Shown here one piece after another: positions 1-10,479 of a DNA stretch of 64,000 nucleotides. The position numbers and the translations under genes were made by a program. The DNA lies in the NCBI RefSeq assembly GCF_905171765.1, contig NC_053392.1, forward strand, positions 342,271,010 to 342,335,009, written 5' to 3'. How positions within the stretch are numbered: the stretch's first letter is position 1; every line of letters begins with the position of its first letter. Under the pieces are notes generated by a model, which saw only the letters and a program-made list of their open reading frames with translations, did not search any database and was not told where the DNA came from. Source of the DNA: Bufo bufo (lineage: Eukaryota; Chordata; Amphibia; Anura; Bufonidae).

Positions 1-533
1 GTAAAAGTTGTTTCTCCACTGTTTCCTGAAACACATCCATGCCTGGAGTACGAGACTGAATCGGATAAAATTGCGGATTCCGGACCGAGATTAACTCAGT
101 GGACGGTACCGCAACTTTATCCACAGACTCAGTCTGTAATTCTCTGAGATTAATGACTGAAAGTTGTTCCATAAATGTTAAATTCAAGAATTCATTGTTG
201 TGGATACTGATAGTCCCAAGGGATTTCGATCCTTCCTCTAAAAGGAAATCCTTCCTTTAGGAATTGTTTCTTTACAGTTAGATCTCTAACAAATTTGTTG
301 ACATCCAGCAACGTTTTGAAAAGATCGAAATCCCTTGTAGGAGCAAAATTCTGACCCAATTTTAAAACCTCTATTTGATCATTGGCTAATGCTACAGAAG
401 AGAAATTAATAACATCATTGGTAGTACTATGAATGTTATTCATTTCTTGTCCCGCGTTGCCAACAGAGGTGCTGCCCCAGAGGTGCCCCTCTTTGATGAA
501 TTTGCGGGGTCCTCTTCTTCTTAGGACCATCAA
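1..533 (-). pseudogene. Penelope-like element reverse transcriptase, N-terminal part (partial)
   Basis: The minus strand encodes a stretch like the region just ahead of the RT fingers in Penelope-like retroelements: an 'INFSS...LKLGQNFAPT' segment, then 'FDLFKTLLDVNKFVRDLT', which is characteristic of PLEs. The frame is open from 533 to 195 (113 codons). After a stop near 192 a neighbouring frame continues to the window edge with 'FYPIQSRTPGMDVFQ' and 'VEKQLL', also PLE-like, so there is a frameshift near 185-195. The rest of the RT lies outside the window. PLE RTs are telomerase-related enzymes that copy the element's RNA into chromosomes. This copy is broken. Family assignment is from remembered motif similarity. 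Confidence 0.7.
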
Positions 534-1070
534 TGTCCGGTTTTTTTCTATCCTATTGATCCACTGATCTAAGGATTATTTTTTGCACATTTCTTGGATC
601 TCTTCCCCTGATGATTTATCACCTGAAACGTGACACGTTGGGAACCATCCTATAGGGCAACATTAGGGATACCCGCCTTATGTAGGGTAAGGTATACGGA
701 CAGGGCCGCCCCTTGCGGGGTAGGAACTCTGTGTAGATAGGCAGGTGAACAGCAGCTTTGCCCCCTTCCCTCATCAGGGCGCATTAGGGACAACGGTTCC
801 CTGCACCAATCTACAACCTGAATCTACCTACGACCACATCCAACCTTCGGCCCAGACGCGGTATTATTTCCACCACGCTAGGCTGATCCCTATCAGGGGG
901 CGTCGGAATGGTAAGACTGTTCCATACTTTTAGCCATATTTCAATCATCTGTTTGTGGCGCTATATATTTTATATAAATTAATAGTAAAAACTATATTTT
1001 AAGCTCTCCCAAATTCTCTATTGTTCAAATTATTACTTCTACCTATTGTAAGCCAGTTTCAGGAAACACC
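534..1070. other. Non-coding stretch between two divergent PLE fragments
   Basis: No credible gene. This probably includes the 5' leader of the minus-strand PLE (534-960) followed by AT-rich sequence (about 960-1020). A CTGAT box and a downstream GAAA and CGCGTC can be picked out on the minus strand around 840-900, but the core spacing is poor and I do not call a ribozyme. Confidence 0.4.
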
Positions 1071-1995
1071 ATGTTAAGAGCTAATAGCCACCATCCAATA
1101 TACACGATCAAAACGGTACTGGTGGGAGAATTTATTCGTTCCAGAAGAAACTGTAACAGTGAAGTAGCTTATAATCAGGAATGTGAAACAATAACCAAGC
1201 GACTTTTGGAACGTGACTATCCTCAATGGATGATTATTAGAGGTAATATCGTCCGCTGCAAAGATCGCAAGGATTTATTGTTTGGAAAGAAAAACTAAAA
1301 ACCTACAGGTAATTCAGTTGTGCCTACGTTAACACTAACATAGAGCAGGAAATTTGAGGCCAACAAGAGGATTGTCCAGGGCAGTATTTCTATCCTTTAT
1401 GAGGATGATGCCCTGTACGGTCTCCTTGTAGGGGGCTGCAGAGTGGTTCCCAAGACGCTCCTCCACTGGAGCTTCTATTTTGTCACCTTCTTTCTTTTCC
1501 TCCAGCTCCAAAGCCAATGTTCACACTTGGTTGAGATACATAGGTTTTGCATGTTGTGGAGGACATCCATGTAAGACATGTAGGTACACCACACCCACAA
1601 AAATCTTTAGTGATTCAGAACACAGTTCAGATTTTGCAATAAAATCTTATATTAATTGTTACAGTTAAAATGTTATTTGTTATCAGATGTACCCAGTGTG
1701 ATCTTTTATATGTGGGAAGCACCACGCACAAATGGAAGAACAGAATACTGGAGCATCTTATTATATAAGTACCGCATCTTATGTGAACATTTCAGGAGCT
1801 GCCAAACATTTTGTAGAGAGACATAATAGAAGTGCACATACCTTCAGTGCCTTTGGGATAGAAAAAGTGTTGTCTCCTTTAAGAGGTGGTAGCATAAAAA
1901 GAATACTACTACAGAGAGAGGCATTTCGGATATTTAGACTAGAAGCCAGAAATCCCAAAGGCCTAAATTACACGAAGGAATTGATGCACTTCTAT
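1071..1995 (+). pseudogene. Penelope-like element C-terminal part: RT thumb and GIY-YIG endonuclease (degenerate)
   Basis: Three blocks in order match the C-terminal half of a PLE. 1071-1298 carries 'VGEFIRSRRNCNSE' and 'LLERDYPQWMI', the usual RT thumb region. About 1350-1500, in a shifted frame, reads like the linker with 'RIVQGSISILYEDDALYGLL'. 1530-1995 reads as the cysteine-rich and GIY-YIG endonuclease end: 'GGHPCKTC', then 'GAAKHFVERHN', 'FGIEKVLSPLRGG', 'LLQREAFRIF' and a terminal 'GLNYTKELMHFY' followed by TGA. At least three frame changes make it a pseudogene. In PLEs the GIY-YIG nuclease nicks the target for priming. The RT palm is missing, so the copy is 5'-truncated. It faces away from the 1-533 fragment and is a separate insertion. 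Confidence 0.75.
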
Positions 1996-2500
1996 TGAGT
2001 TCTCTACCTCCCCCCCTCACCCCTTCCCCCTTCCTTTTTCTTTTCTCTGGTACTACAGGATTAAATCAATGTCATTACCTTCAGTTGTTTTTTTCCCTGT
2101 TCCCTGTTTTATGTCATTTAATTTTCGATTGCCTTACATCAAATTCAGTGTACATGACACAGATTTTCGGACCACTGGACAAGCATATGGCTTAGATTCA
2201 GCTCTCCGATTATTTTATTTGTGAATATATACATTAAATAATTTTTCTGTGTTTTCTGTGTTTTTTGTATTTTCACTGTTGGGAATCATAGTTTTAATTA
2301 ATCACATGTGAAAAGGTTCTCAGCTACCATGTGGACTTTGGATCCAGCTAGATAATTAAAACACCTGAGTGGCCTCCTCCCCTATAGAGGAGGAACCTTT
2401 TTTCCTCAGGAGTCTATATATATTTTACATGGATTTAGGTTCCACATGGAGTCATGAGTAAGAACTGTTTAATTCAAAACGCGTAGCCTGCAAATGACAC
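1996..2500 (+). other. Probable 3' non-coding tail of the PLE
   Basis: Directly after the endonuclease stop comes a pyrimidine-rich tract (about 2000-2050), then AT-rich sequence and a stretch ending with AAAACGCGTAGCC near 2477-2490. That resembles the GAAACGCGTC box of the hammerhead motifs elsewhere in the window, but no matching CTGANGA box is present. No gene. Confidence 0.4.
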
Positions 2501-4044
2501 TAATGGAGGTTGTACCACTGTACAAATTCTTATCACCGTAATAAAGGAACCGACGGCTCAAAAATTATTGGAGTGCTGGATTGCTTTTCTCTTTTATCCT
2601 TAGCAATAGATGTACAATGGATGTTGTTTGTGACACTTATGATATCTTTCCAAACTCATAAACATGCATGTTCAGATTGGCTGTCTAATGGCTCTTAGAC
2701 GTCATTGGAAAACGAACCTAAACAGATCTATTGTATCATATCCATCACTCAATTGAATCCATGCATTGAAAACTGCTTATCTGTGAATTGGAATAGAAAG
2801 GATGAAAATGTAAGTATACACCGCTATATCTCAGGCAGATATGTAAATGATTACAGGTGTGGGTCTTGCCACAAGAGGACGTGAAAGTTTCTCCAACTCT
2901 ACTCTCAGAGGTTACTCTTGGGTAGTCTACCACTTGGTGAGAGATCATTGACTGCTAGTCATGCGGCTACAATGCATTTGAAGACATCTTGCCCAGTTGA
3001 CAGACTTTGAGTGGGGGTACATCATTGGACTAATAGAAGCAGGATGGCCATTTTGATAAATTGGCCACCATCTTGGTTGTTCTGAACTAGCTGTTAGGAA
3101 GTGTTGGGGGCAGTGTTTATGTGAGAGCACACACACATGGCAAACAGGCTCCGAAATACCCAGACAGACTACCAGACTGCAGTTTCTGGCGCATGGACTG
3201 CGCATAGACTTAATAAATTAGGCGCATCTCACTCTGATGTACTGGGCTCAAGACTGGCTCTTAGGAACCCCAGTCTTAATAAATGTCCCTAATGTGTCTT
3301 TATTGACAAATAAAAAGATAAAATGTTACAAGACATGTATTTAGGATGCTTCTTGTTTGTTTCCATTATAGAAAGATTTCACTTACTCTAAATGTACTCA
3401 AAAAAGAAAAAAAATGTATGTCTGCAATTATTTTCTCATAATGCACTTGCATAAACAGTAAGTTTTGTTAAAAAAGGTGTTACAGTGCCATAATTTATTT
3501 TTAATCCATAAATGTGTTAGAATAAAAAACAAAATGTGTTCTTACTGTTTAAACACCCCACTGTTGTCGGATTCATAGCCGTCTTTGTTTATGCCACAGC
3601 CCTCAGGTGGCAACCTTACTGACGTCATTGACTGGATGCTGTTGAAGTTGATCCGTAATTTCTTTACTGACATTAGCAAGACCAACAGACAACCTGGGGC
3701 ATTTCAGCGTGGAAAAATGAAATATAAGTAAACTTTTTTTTATTAATATTACTTTCACACACATCCATTTGATATGTATTTTTTATTGGCCTGCAGCGCT
3801 TCTATCTTCGGCTGGCTTGTAATCACAGCATGTACCAGTATATGGTTGTCTGTCTAAAATAACATTGCTAGTTTCGTTATAGGAGATGGAGCTTTTGTTT
3901 TGTAATAAATAACTACATATCCTTTGCACAGCCATAAAGATAAATAATATAATTGCATTACCACTAGGGAGAGCTTAGCAGCTTACTGGGTACTGTTATT
4001 ATTGAGTTAAAATAGTAAACATTTAGCATCTATGCTTCCCCTAG
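2501..4044. other. No recognisable gene or element
   Basis: AT-rich sequence with scattered short frames that have no family resemblance. I see no terminal repeats, target duplications or tandem structure I can support. Confidence 0.4.
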
Positions 4045-4735
4045 TGGCAGAATTCATTTTTCCATCACATTTTACACCGTTTTTTTCCACGGTTATGACC
4101 AGTGATGGTCTGTTCGCAGTGTTCGCCAGGGAACACATGCAGGCTGTCATCTTTAGTAAGGTAGACTCACCCGTCCGGCGATGCACAGGTAAGCCCTTAG
4201 CTGTGCCTGTGCCGGGAGCAGGCAGTTCCGAGAACAGCCCGATGAAGGCCCCCGATGGCTGGTCTCAGAACTGCCTGCTCCCGGTGACTGCATTTGATTT
4301 CAGACCGGCTCCCGGCACATGTGAGTGCTTACCTGTGCATCGCCGGACGGGTGAGTCTACCTTACTAAAGATGGCAGCCCGCATGTGTTCACTGGTGAAC
4401 ACTGCGAACTGACCATCACTAGTTATGACCACTCTGCAATCCATCAGCATTGGCCGTATTTACACGCTACAGGAAAAAATGCCGGCCTCTCTGGTGGCCA
4501 GGGCCATGGGAGGATGGATAGGCCAGTGCTTTTTTCTATAGTGTGCAAGCACCACCACTGCTGATGGATTTCAGGGTGGTCGTGACTGTGGAACGAGCAG
4601 TGTATAATGTGATGGAAAAATGAATCCAGACAGCAAAGGAAGCAACATGGGTAATAACAATACATTAGTAAGTGCCTTGTATTAACTTTCTCTATATAAT
4701 AAATGCTATTTGCTGAAGTGACACAACCCTTTTAA
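4045..4735. mobile_element. Kolobok/T2-type MITE remnant, interrupted by a hAT MITE
   Basis: The sequence from about 4045 to 4095 and from 4430 to 4735 is clearly related to the element at 28371-28818: shared 'tttttccatcaca', 'ccatcag', 'aatgaatcca', and a run ending 'aataacaatacattagtaa'. The right end reads CCCTTTTAA with the TTAA target at 4732-4735. The left terminus is not recognisable, so the copy is truncated or strongly diverged there. It is split by the 322-bp insertion at 4100-4421. Confidence 0.65.
4100..4421. mobile_element. hAT-type MITE with 8-bp target duplication
   Basis: The 8-bp direct repeat GTTATGAC lies at 4092-4099 and 4422-4429. Between them is a 322-bp element with terminal inverted repeats starting CAGTGATGGTC on the left and TAGTGATGGTC on the right. 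Inverted similarity runs about 90 bp inward (for example 'gtaaggtagactcacccgtc' against its complement). Length, 8-bp duplication and CAGTG-type ends fit a non-autonomous hAT. No coding capacity. It sits inside the Kolobok-type MITE. Confidence 0.85.
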
Positions 4736-5463
4736 CTTTGCCACTATACAGTGAGTTTTGAAAATCTGGAACAAAAAAGCTCCAGCTGCCACAGTATATA
4801 TATGTGCAGTGTTTGACTGGCCCATCAGAGTACCAAAGGATTCTCTGGTGTGGATAGGCTATGATACCATAGTGGGAAATGTCCAGGAGAAAAAAAATGA
4901 AGCTGAATTTGAAGCCAATGACTTGCCACAAGGGTCTATTTTAAAATCATTTAGATAATATGGGGATTGGGGCCCAAGAAAAATTTCCTCTGTTGGGACA
5001 AGATAGGCCTGGGCCGTTAGGGTAGTCACCAGGTACCACTCCAGAGCAGTATCTGGGCCAGTGGCAGCTGCCATGGGGGTCAGAGATACTGGTGCAAAGC
5101 ACCGAGGGGAAAGACATGGTCAGAAAGTCCAAAATCAGTGCAGGAAATGATCAAGCAAAGTCTTTAATTGAAGTCCAAAGTCAGAGGCATTCAGCAATCA
5201 AGCAAAGTCAGTTTAATTGAGAAGCAGGGTCCGGTACACAATAAAGTAGAAACTTCCAAACACCTTCACACAAGGGGCTAGACTAGCTAGTGACCAAGAC
5301 TGCTCAGGCGCCTTCCTAAAGCAAGAAGCAAAAACAGTGGATGTGGCGCACAGGAGTAACTATTGACCCAAGAGGTGCACTCAGTCAAGTGGACTCACCC
5401 AGTCCACTCCAAAATGAAAATGATAAAACAGAAGTAATAACAAATGGAATGCAAAAAATCGAG

Positions 5464-5512
5464 TAGCTACTGAGGAAGGGGTAATGCGATACCCTGAAAC
5501 GCGTCTAGCCTA
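5464..5512 (+). ncRNA. Hammerhead ribozyme motif, first tandem unit
   Basis: Core box CTGAGGA (5470-5476, fitting CTGANGA). Helix II is formed by AGGG.TA (5477-5483) with TACCCT (5490-5495). GAAA is at 5496-5499. The minimal helix III is the palindrome ACGCGT (5499-5504), and the predicted cleavage follows GTC (C5505). Helix I pairs TAGCTA (5464-5469) with TAGCCTA (5506-5512), one base bulged. Such very short helix III hammerheads are typical of PLEs and may act as dimers. Activity is inferred from the core only. Confidence 0.7.
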
Positions 5513-5597
5513 GACAGGACCCCAAACTTTGGACCACTTGGGAAGCTGGAGGATTTACCGGATTGTCGCAAAGACTGAGGGTCCGCCACACGAATGG

Positions 5598-5646
5598 TAG
5601 CTACTGAGGAAGGGGTAATGCGATACCCCAAAACGTATCTAGCCTA
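5598..5646 (+). pseudogene. Degenerate hammerhead motif, second tandem unit
   Basis: This is the second copy of the 134-bp unit. CTGAGGA is intact at 5604-5610, but the GAAA box has become AAAA (G12 position changed) and ACGCGT has become ACGTAT. Both changes affect essential or pairing positions, so this copy is expected to be inactive. Confidence 0.65.
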
Positions 5647-6700
5647 GACAGGACCCCAAACTTTGGACCACTTGGGAAGCTGGAGGATTTTACCGGATTG
5701 TCGCAAAGACTGAGCGTCCGCCACACGAATGGTATATTCGATGAGCAACCTGTAAGACCTGATTCCATGGTGAAGGTCTGACTACACGTGCCAAACAGTT
5801 GCCAGTGTGCGAATTTAGGACGAATTACTGGTCTACACATCTAGAGGACCACAGTACTTTGTCGACCCTTCAAGTGAGACGGTAAGACCGTTCGATTTTA
5901 TCCAGCGATTTTACCCAGCGATTTAAAAACTTTCGTTGTTAATATCTCAGTGGGACGCCACTGGTGTTTGCAATTAGCGGGACGCCGCTTTATTCTGTTC
6001 ACTGCTTGCGCATTAGGACATTAGAAACTTTCGGATACCTCTGTTTAAATATCGAATTGGACGCTGCTATAGGACATTGTTTTATCGCTACCAATTGATT
6101 TGAGACTTTTCCATACGAATATTTATACGATTTACTGCTATTCATGATAGAAGTGTGAATCGATTATTCCATTTTATTCCTCGATTTTTAGCCTATTTTA
6201 GATTATTGCATTCCATTTGTTATATGATATTTTAGCATTGCATGTGAGGACTTTGGGTATGTTTTAGTTTGTTTAGTTTTATCAGATATTTTGTGATATT
6301 AATTACAGCCATCTATATTATTGCCACCTACTATATTTATTATATGCGAATAAATTTCAAATGGTTCAGATATCCTGAGAGTGCCCAGTTACTTCTGTTT
6401 TATCATCTAAAGCAAGAAGCTCTTTTAAATACATCCTGCAACCCAGCCATAGGTGGGGCGTGCACATGCTGCCTCACAAAAGTAGGAGAGACACGCCTGC
6501 ACATGCCCCTAGCAAACAGTACAGGACTCTAATCAGGAAGCGGGATGCCAGAGACACACAGCTTCACTCGCGTCAGCAAGAAAGGAGGCTCCAGCACAGG
6601 GCGCAGATCCAACAGTTTAAGCTATCCGCTGCCCGCGCTTGTCAGCATGGCAGCAGGAGGGAGTGAGGGATCCCGGCACCCATGTCTGCATATAGGGGCA

Positions 6701-7455
6701 GCAGCTCAGGCACGGAACGCTGGGCTAACATTGTGCTTATCAGGCAATAAAATTCAGTGCCCACAAAGCGGCTTTTTCTCCCCAGCACTGAACACATTAG
6801 GAGGATGTTGTCAGAAGGGAGAAAAAGAACACCAGAGTACCCTAACAAGCATACAACAGCAATATCTAGAGGCAGACATTTTTTGCAAGTGTTTATTTAT
6901 TTATTTATTTTTAATGGGTGTTTGCCCTGACGTTTTGGGAGTCCTAAAGAGAATCCTATGGAGGAAATACAATTTCTAATGTATGCTGTATTTTTATGTA
7001 AACAATACTCACCCTTAAAAGACTACAAAAATGCAAAAAAACAACAACAAAAAAACAAAACATTGTGGCAGATTTGCTTATCCTGTCTAAAATGTACACA
7101 GAATAACAGACTGTCTAAAGATCTGTCAAATTTATCCCAATGGCTCAGGCTGAATGATAAAATAGGTTCACAGATAGATACTTTTCTCTAACTTTATACC
7201 ACCTATTGGTTGCCTCACTCTGCAACAGAATTTTTTGCCAAATGTTGATGCTAAATGTAGCATCATAAGCCACACCCTCTTTCCCAATAAACCATTTCCT
7301 CTACCATCAAGCCGTGCCCACTCAGCCAGTCATTTTTGCTTACCTGCTTCATAAATATGCTTACCTATTTCATAAAAATAAATGTGCAAAATTTCACAAA
7401 TTGTGAAAATAATTCTCTGAAGTAAGAAAGCAGGTAAATGCTATGGGTGAAACTG
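6701..7455. other. No recognisable gene or element
   Basis: Unremarkable sequence with a short TTTA run near 6895-6910 and an A-rich stretch near 7030-7065. No terminal repeats or protein similarity noticed. Confidence 0.4.
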
Positions 7456-7980
7456 GCCTTACAGAGACTCTCAAAATTAATTCAGACCCCAGCTCAGATC
7501 CTACATTATTCAGCCACCAGACCATTAAATTATTCAGACCTGAGATACGAGATACGGATGGAGTAGAGTTAACACTCATGCTTTCTGAGATTTCTGAGTT
7601 GTGTTATCTAATCTAAGCAAACACCTTCAATTGCTTCTCAATGGCGTTTGTCTCAAGATAACGCGATGAGTTAAGAAATTATAAGACTCTAAATGAATCA
7701 GTCCCCAGAATAAATCCTTACATTTATTCAGGACCCAGATGTAATCCATAAATAATTCAGACCCCAGATCAGATCCCTAAGTTTACTCAAGCCCCAGACC
7801 TGTCCAACAAAATTAATTCAGACCCAGAGCAGAACACAAAGTTAATTCAGACCCCACATTAGACCCTTAATTAATAAAAATACAGACTCCTAAATGTATC
7901 TGACGAAGGATAAGACTCCTAAGTGAGACTTCACACCCCTGAATCAGACCTCAGGACTCCGCTCAAAAACAAACCCCAAA
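7456..7980. repeat. Degenerate minisatellite with 'attcagaccccag' units
   Basis: Variants of 'aattcagaccccagatcagatcc' recur at irregular 25-40 bp spacing (for example near 7480, 7735, 7755, 7820 and 7845). This is an old, decayed tandem array. It has no coding value. Confidence 0.55.
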
Positions 7981-8898
7981 AGTATGTTTACCTCTCCTTG
8001 CTCCCAGCTTCTCTTGTCTTCAGGGCTCTGCACACAGGTCCTGACACCAGCCAGCACCAGGATGTATACAGTACACAAAATCTGGATGGTGATCAGCATT
8101 AGGACCTTGTGTGCTGAATTCTAAAGGACCTGATGTGACAGAGGCCTGTGGTCACCTGGACTATGTGGCCTGGTTACAACTGTGAGCACTGAGATCCCGA
8201 TAGACATCACTACAAAGCTCTGAACCACAGACAATGTGTGGAACCTGTTTCAGGGTTCCATAGAATCCAAGGGTCCTATGAAACCCTATCAAGCAACACA
8301 GGCCTATATATTCTATATTGCTAAACACTGAGAGTAATAATTCCCATAACTTTCTATCCCACTGACTACATAGCACTATGTCCAGCTTCATTTACCTCAT
8401 TTACATTTTTTAACTTTATACCAATGGTTCCTCAAGTCACATTTCAACCTAGGGCTCAGGGCCACAAGAAAAGAGTGTAAAGGACTGGGCTACCATGCTT
8501 CTCAATGGAAGTCTATTATTACACCCTTAGAAATATCATTAGCATGCGTTAAAATATTACTGCTTAAAACATTTAAATGTTTCCAAATGTTTAATAACAT
8601 AAAGTTCCCTTAAATAAGGTTTTTCCTGTTAATTTCAGTTCTATAATGCAACATGTTTAGTTTTGTGCTGAGCCAGGAGTTGGATCCAGTAGATCATCTA
8701 GGCGATTGTCAGGGAGGAAGCGTTCCTTCCCGGCAATCGCTTGCTCGTCCGCTGCTATTACATGCAGCAATCTCCTCCTCAGTATGTAGAGGAGCGATTG
8801 CAAATGCCATCGCTTGTTCCCTACTGTATCATTATTTGCCGCAGACCCTGATTACACAGCACGATCTGCCACCGGCAAACGATGATTTTTAAACCTGC
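7981..8898. other. No recognisable gene or element
   Basis: No credible frame, terminal repeat or tandem repeat. The GC-richer part at 8690-8880 flanks the following Harbinger-type MITE. Confidence 0.4.
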
Positions 8899-8901
8899 TA
8901 A

Positions 8902-9395
8902 GGCCTATTGCACACGACCGTATGGCTTTTTCAGTGTTTTGCGGTCCGTTTTTCACGGATCCGTTGTTCTGTTTTTTGCTTCCGTTGTGTTTCCTTTTCT
9001 GTTCCGTTTATCCGTTCCGTTTTTCCGTATGGCATATACAGTATACAGTAATTACATAGATAAAATTGGGCTGGGCATAACATTTTCAATAGATGGTTCA
9101 GCAAAAAACGGAACGGAAACGGAAGACATACGGATGCATTTCCGTATGTGTTCCGTTTTTTTGGCGGACCCATTGACTTGAATGGAGCCACGGAACGTGA
9201 TTTGCGGGCTATAATAGGACATGTTCTATGTTAAAACGGAACGGAATAACGGAAATACGGAAACGGAATGCATACGGAGTACATTCCGTTTTTTTTGCGG
9301 AACCATTGAAATGAATGGTTCCGTATACGGACCGTATACGGAACGCAAAAAACGGCCAGTAAACGGGAAAAAAAAACGGCCGTGTGCAAGAGGCC
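8902..9395. mobile_element. PIF/Harbinger-type MITE, copy 1
   Basis: A 494-bp element with terminal inverted repeats GGCCTATTGCACACGACCGT and its complement (right end 'gtgcaagaggcc'), flanked by the 3-bp duplication TAA at 8899-8901 and 9396-9398. A 3-bp TWA duplication is typical of PIF/Harbinger. The interior is rich in short 'CCGTTTTT' and 'CGGA' motifs in both orientations, so the whole element can fold back. A near twin of 495 bp is at 61959-62453. Confidence 0.8.
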
Positions 9396-9623
9396 TAAAA
9401 GATTTGAATTACTCTTTTATCAGGAAATCAGCAGCAGCATTACACTGCCAGATCATCACTAACAAGCGTTCATACGAATGCTACAAATACAGGTAGAGTT
9501 GACTATTTTCTATTGTTCTATGAAGCCAAATTTTGTGCAATATGATGCATACTTTAGTTCTTAAAAACAGTTGAATACTATGGCACCATTGCGACTGTCT
9601 GCATTGGGACACAGCATCATTAA

Positions 9624-10470
9624 AGGGCTTCTGTCACCCCACTAAACTTTTTTTTGGGTTACTTTTAATCCCTATACTGCGATTTATGCATATATACTGT
9701 AATTAATCATTTTGGTTCAGCAGATTATGTTAAAAAACGTACTTTTAAAATATGCAAATTACCTTGCTACCAGCAAGTAGGGCGGCTACTTGCTGGTAGC
9801 AGCCGCATCCTCCTATCCTAAAGACGCTCTCTCCGCATGTTGATTGACAGGGCCAGCGGACGGGATCTCTCTCTGCTTGGCCCTGTTTGCATTCAAAATC
9901 TGGCGCCTGCCCCGTACCTGTCTTCAGTCGGCGCAGGCGCACTGAGAGGCGGACGCTCGCTCGGCCACTCCATCCTCAATGCGCCTGAGCCGATGACATC
10001 ACATCTACACCCGGCGCAGGCGCATTGAGGAAGGAGCGCCGAGCGAGCGTCCCCCTTCTCAATGCGCCTGCGCCGGGTGTAGATGTGACGTCATCGGCTC
10101 AGGCGCATTGAGGATGGAGCGGCCGAGCGAGCATCCGCCTCTCAGTGCGCCTGCGCGGACTGAAGACAGGTACGGGGCAGGCGCCAGATTTTGAATGCAA
10201 ACAGGGCCAAGCAGAGAGAGATCCCGTCCCCTGGCCCTGTCAATCAACATGCGGAGGGGGCGTCTTTAGGATAGGAGGATGCGGCTGCTACCAGCAAGTA
10301 GCCGCCCTACTTGCTGGTAGCAAGGTAATTTGCATATTTTAAAAGTACGTTTTTAACATAATCTTCTGAACCAAAATGATTAATTACAGTATGTATGCAT
10401 AAATCGCAGTATAGGGATTATAAGTAACCAAAAAAAGAAAAAAACCGTTTAGTGGGGTGACAGAAGCCCT
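9624..10470. mobile_element. Kolobok-type palindromic element, 847 bp, TTAA-flanked
   Basis: TTAA lies at 9620-9623 and 10471-10474. The ends are AGGGCTTCTGTCACCCCACT and its complement, and almost the entire element is one inverted repeat centred near 10045. Each arm carries a small secondary hairpin ('gctaccagcaagtag...ctacttgctggtagc') and a CpG-rich block of 'gcgcctgcgc' type. TTAA duplications with AGG-type ends fit Kolobok (T2-like) elements of frogs. Short frames inside are mirror images of each other and not genes. A second member of the family is at 52862-53578. Confidence 0.8.
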
Positions 10471-10479
10471 TTAAGTAAG

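Larger units (their letters stand above)
5330..6406 (+). mobile_element. PLE terminal-repeat (pLTR-type) insertion flanked by 14-bp target duplication
   Basis: The 14-mer CTAAAGCAAGAAGC occurs at 5316-5329 and again at 6407-6420, bounding a 1,077-bp insertion with no coding capacity. It contains two tandem 134-bp units starting at 5463 and 5597, each opening with a hammerhead-like core, then about 760 bp of AT-rich sequence ending close after 'GAGAGTGCCC' (6378-6387). The same 'gagagtgccc' end follows the hammerhead unit at 15 kb. Hammerhead motifs in pLTRs are known from Penelope-like elements, so I read this as a PLE end without its body. A free-standing retrozyme-like element is the alternative. 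The host site is just downstream of a TATA-like box. Confidence 0.65.
4960..6700 (-). mobile_element. LTR-like promoter region, split by a PLE insertion (tentative)
   Basis: With the insertion 5330-6406 removed, the minus strand reads as a GC-rich upstream region (6700 to 6432), a TATA-like TATTTAAA at 6424-6431, and a transcribed-looking region with several ATTAAA-type signals down to about 5100. That layout suggests an LTR. I could not find both TG/CA ends or a short target duplication, so the family and exact limits are unknown. Confidence 0.35.

Noticed and set aside
840..900. Possible hammerhead on the minus strand near the first PLE
   Set aside because: The first box reads CTGATAG instead of CTGANGA, and helix I does not pair well.
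2440..2495. AAAACGCGTAG box after the first PLE
   Set aside because: No CTGANGA box or helix II partner at a workable distance.
9745..10342. Mirror-image pairs of ~63-codon frames
   Set aside because: They are the two arms of the Kolobok palindrome translated on opposite strands.
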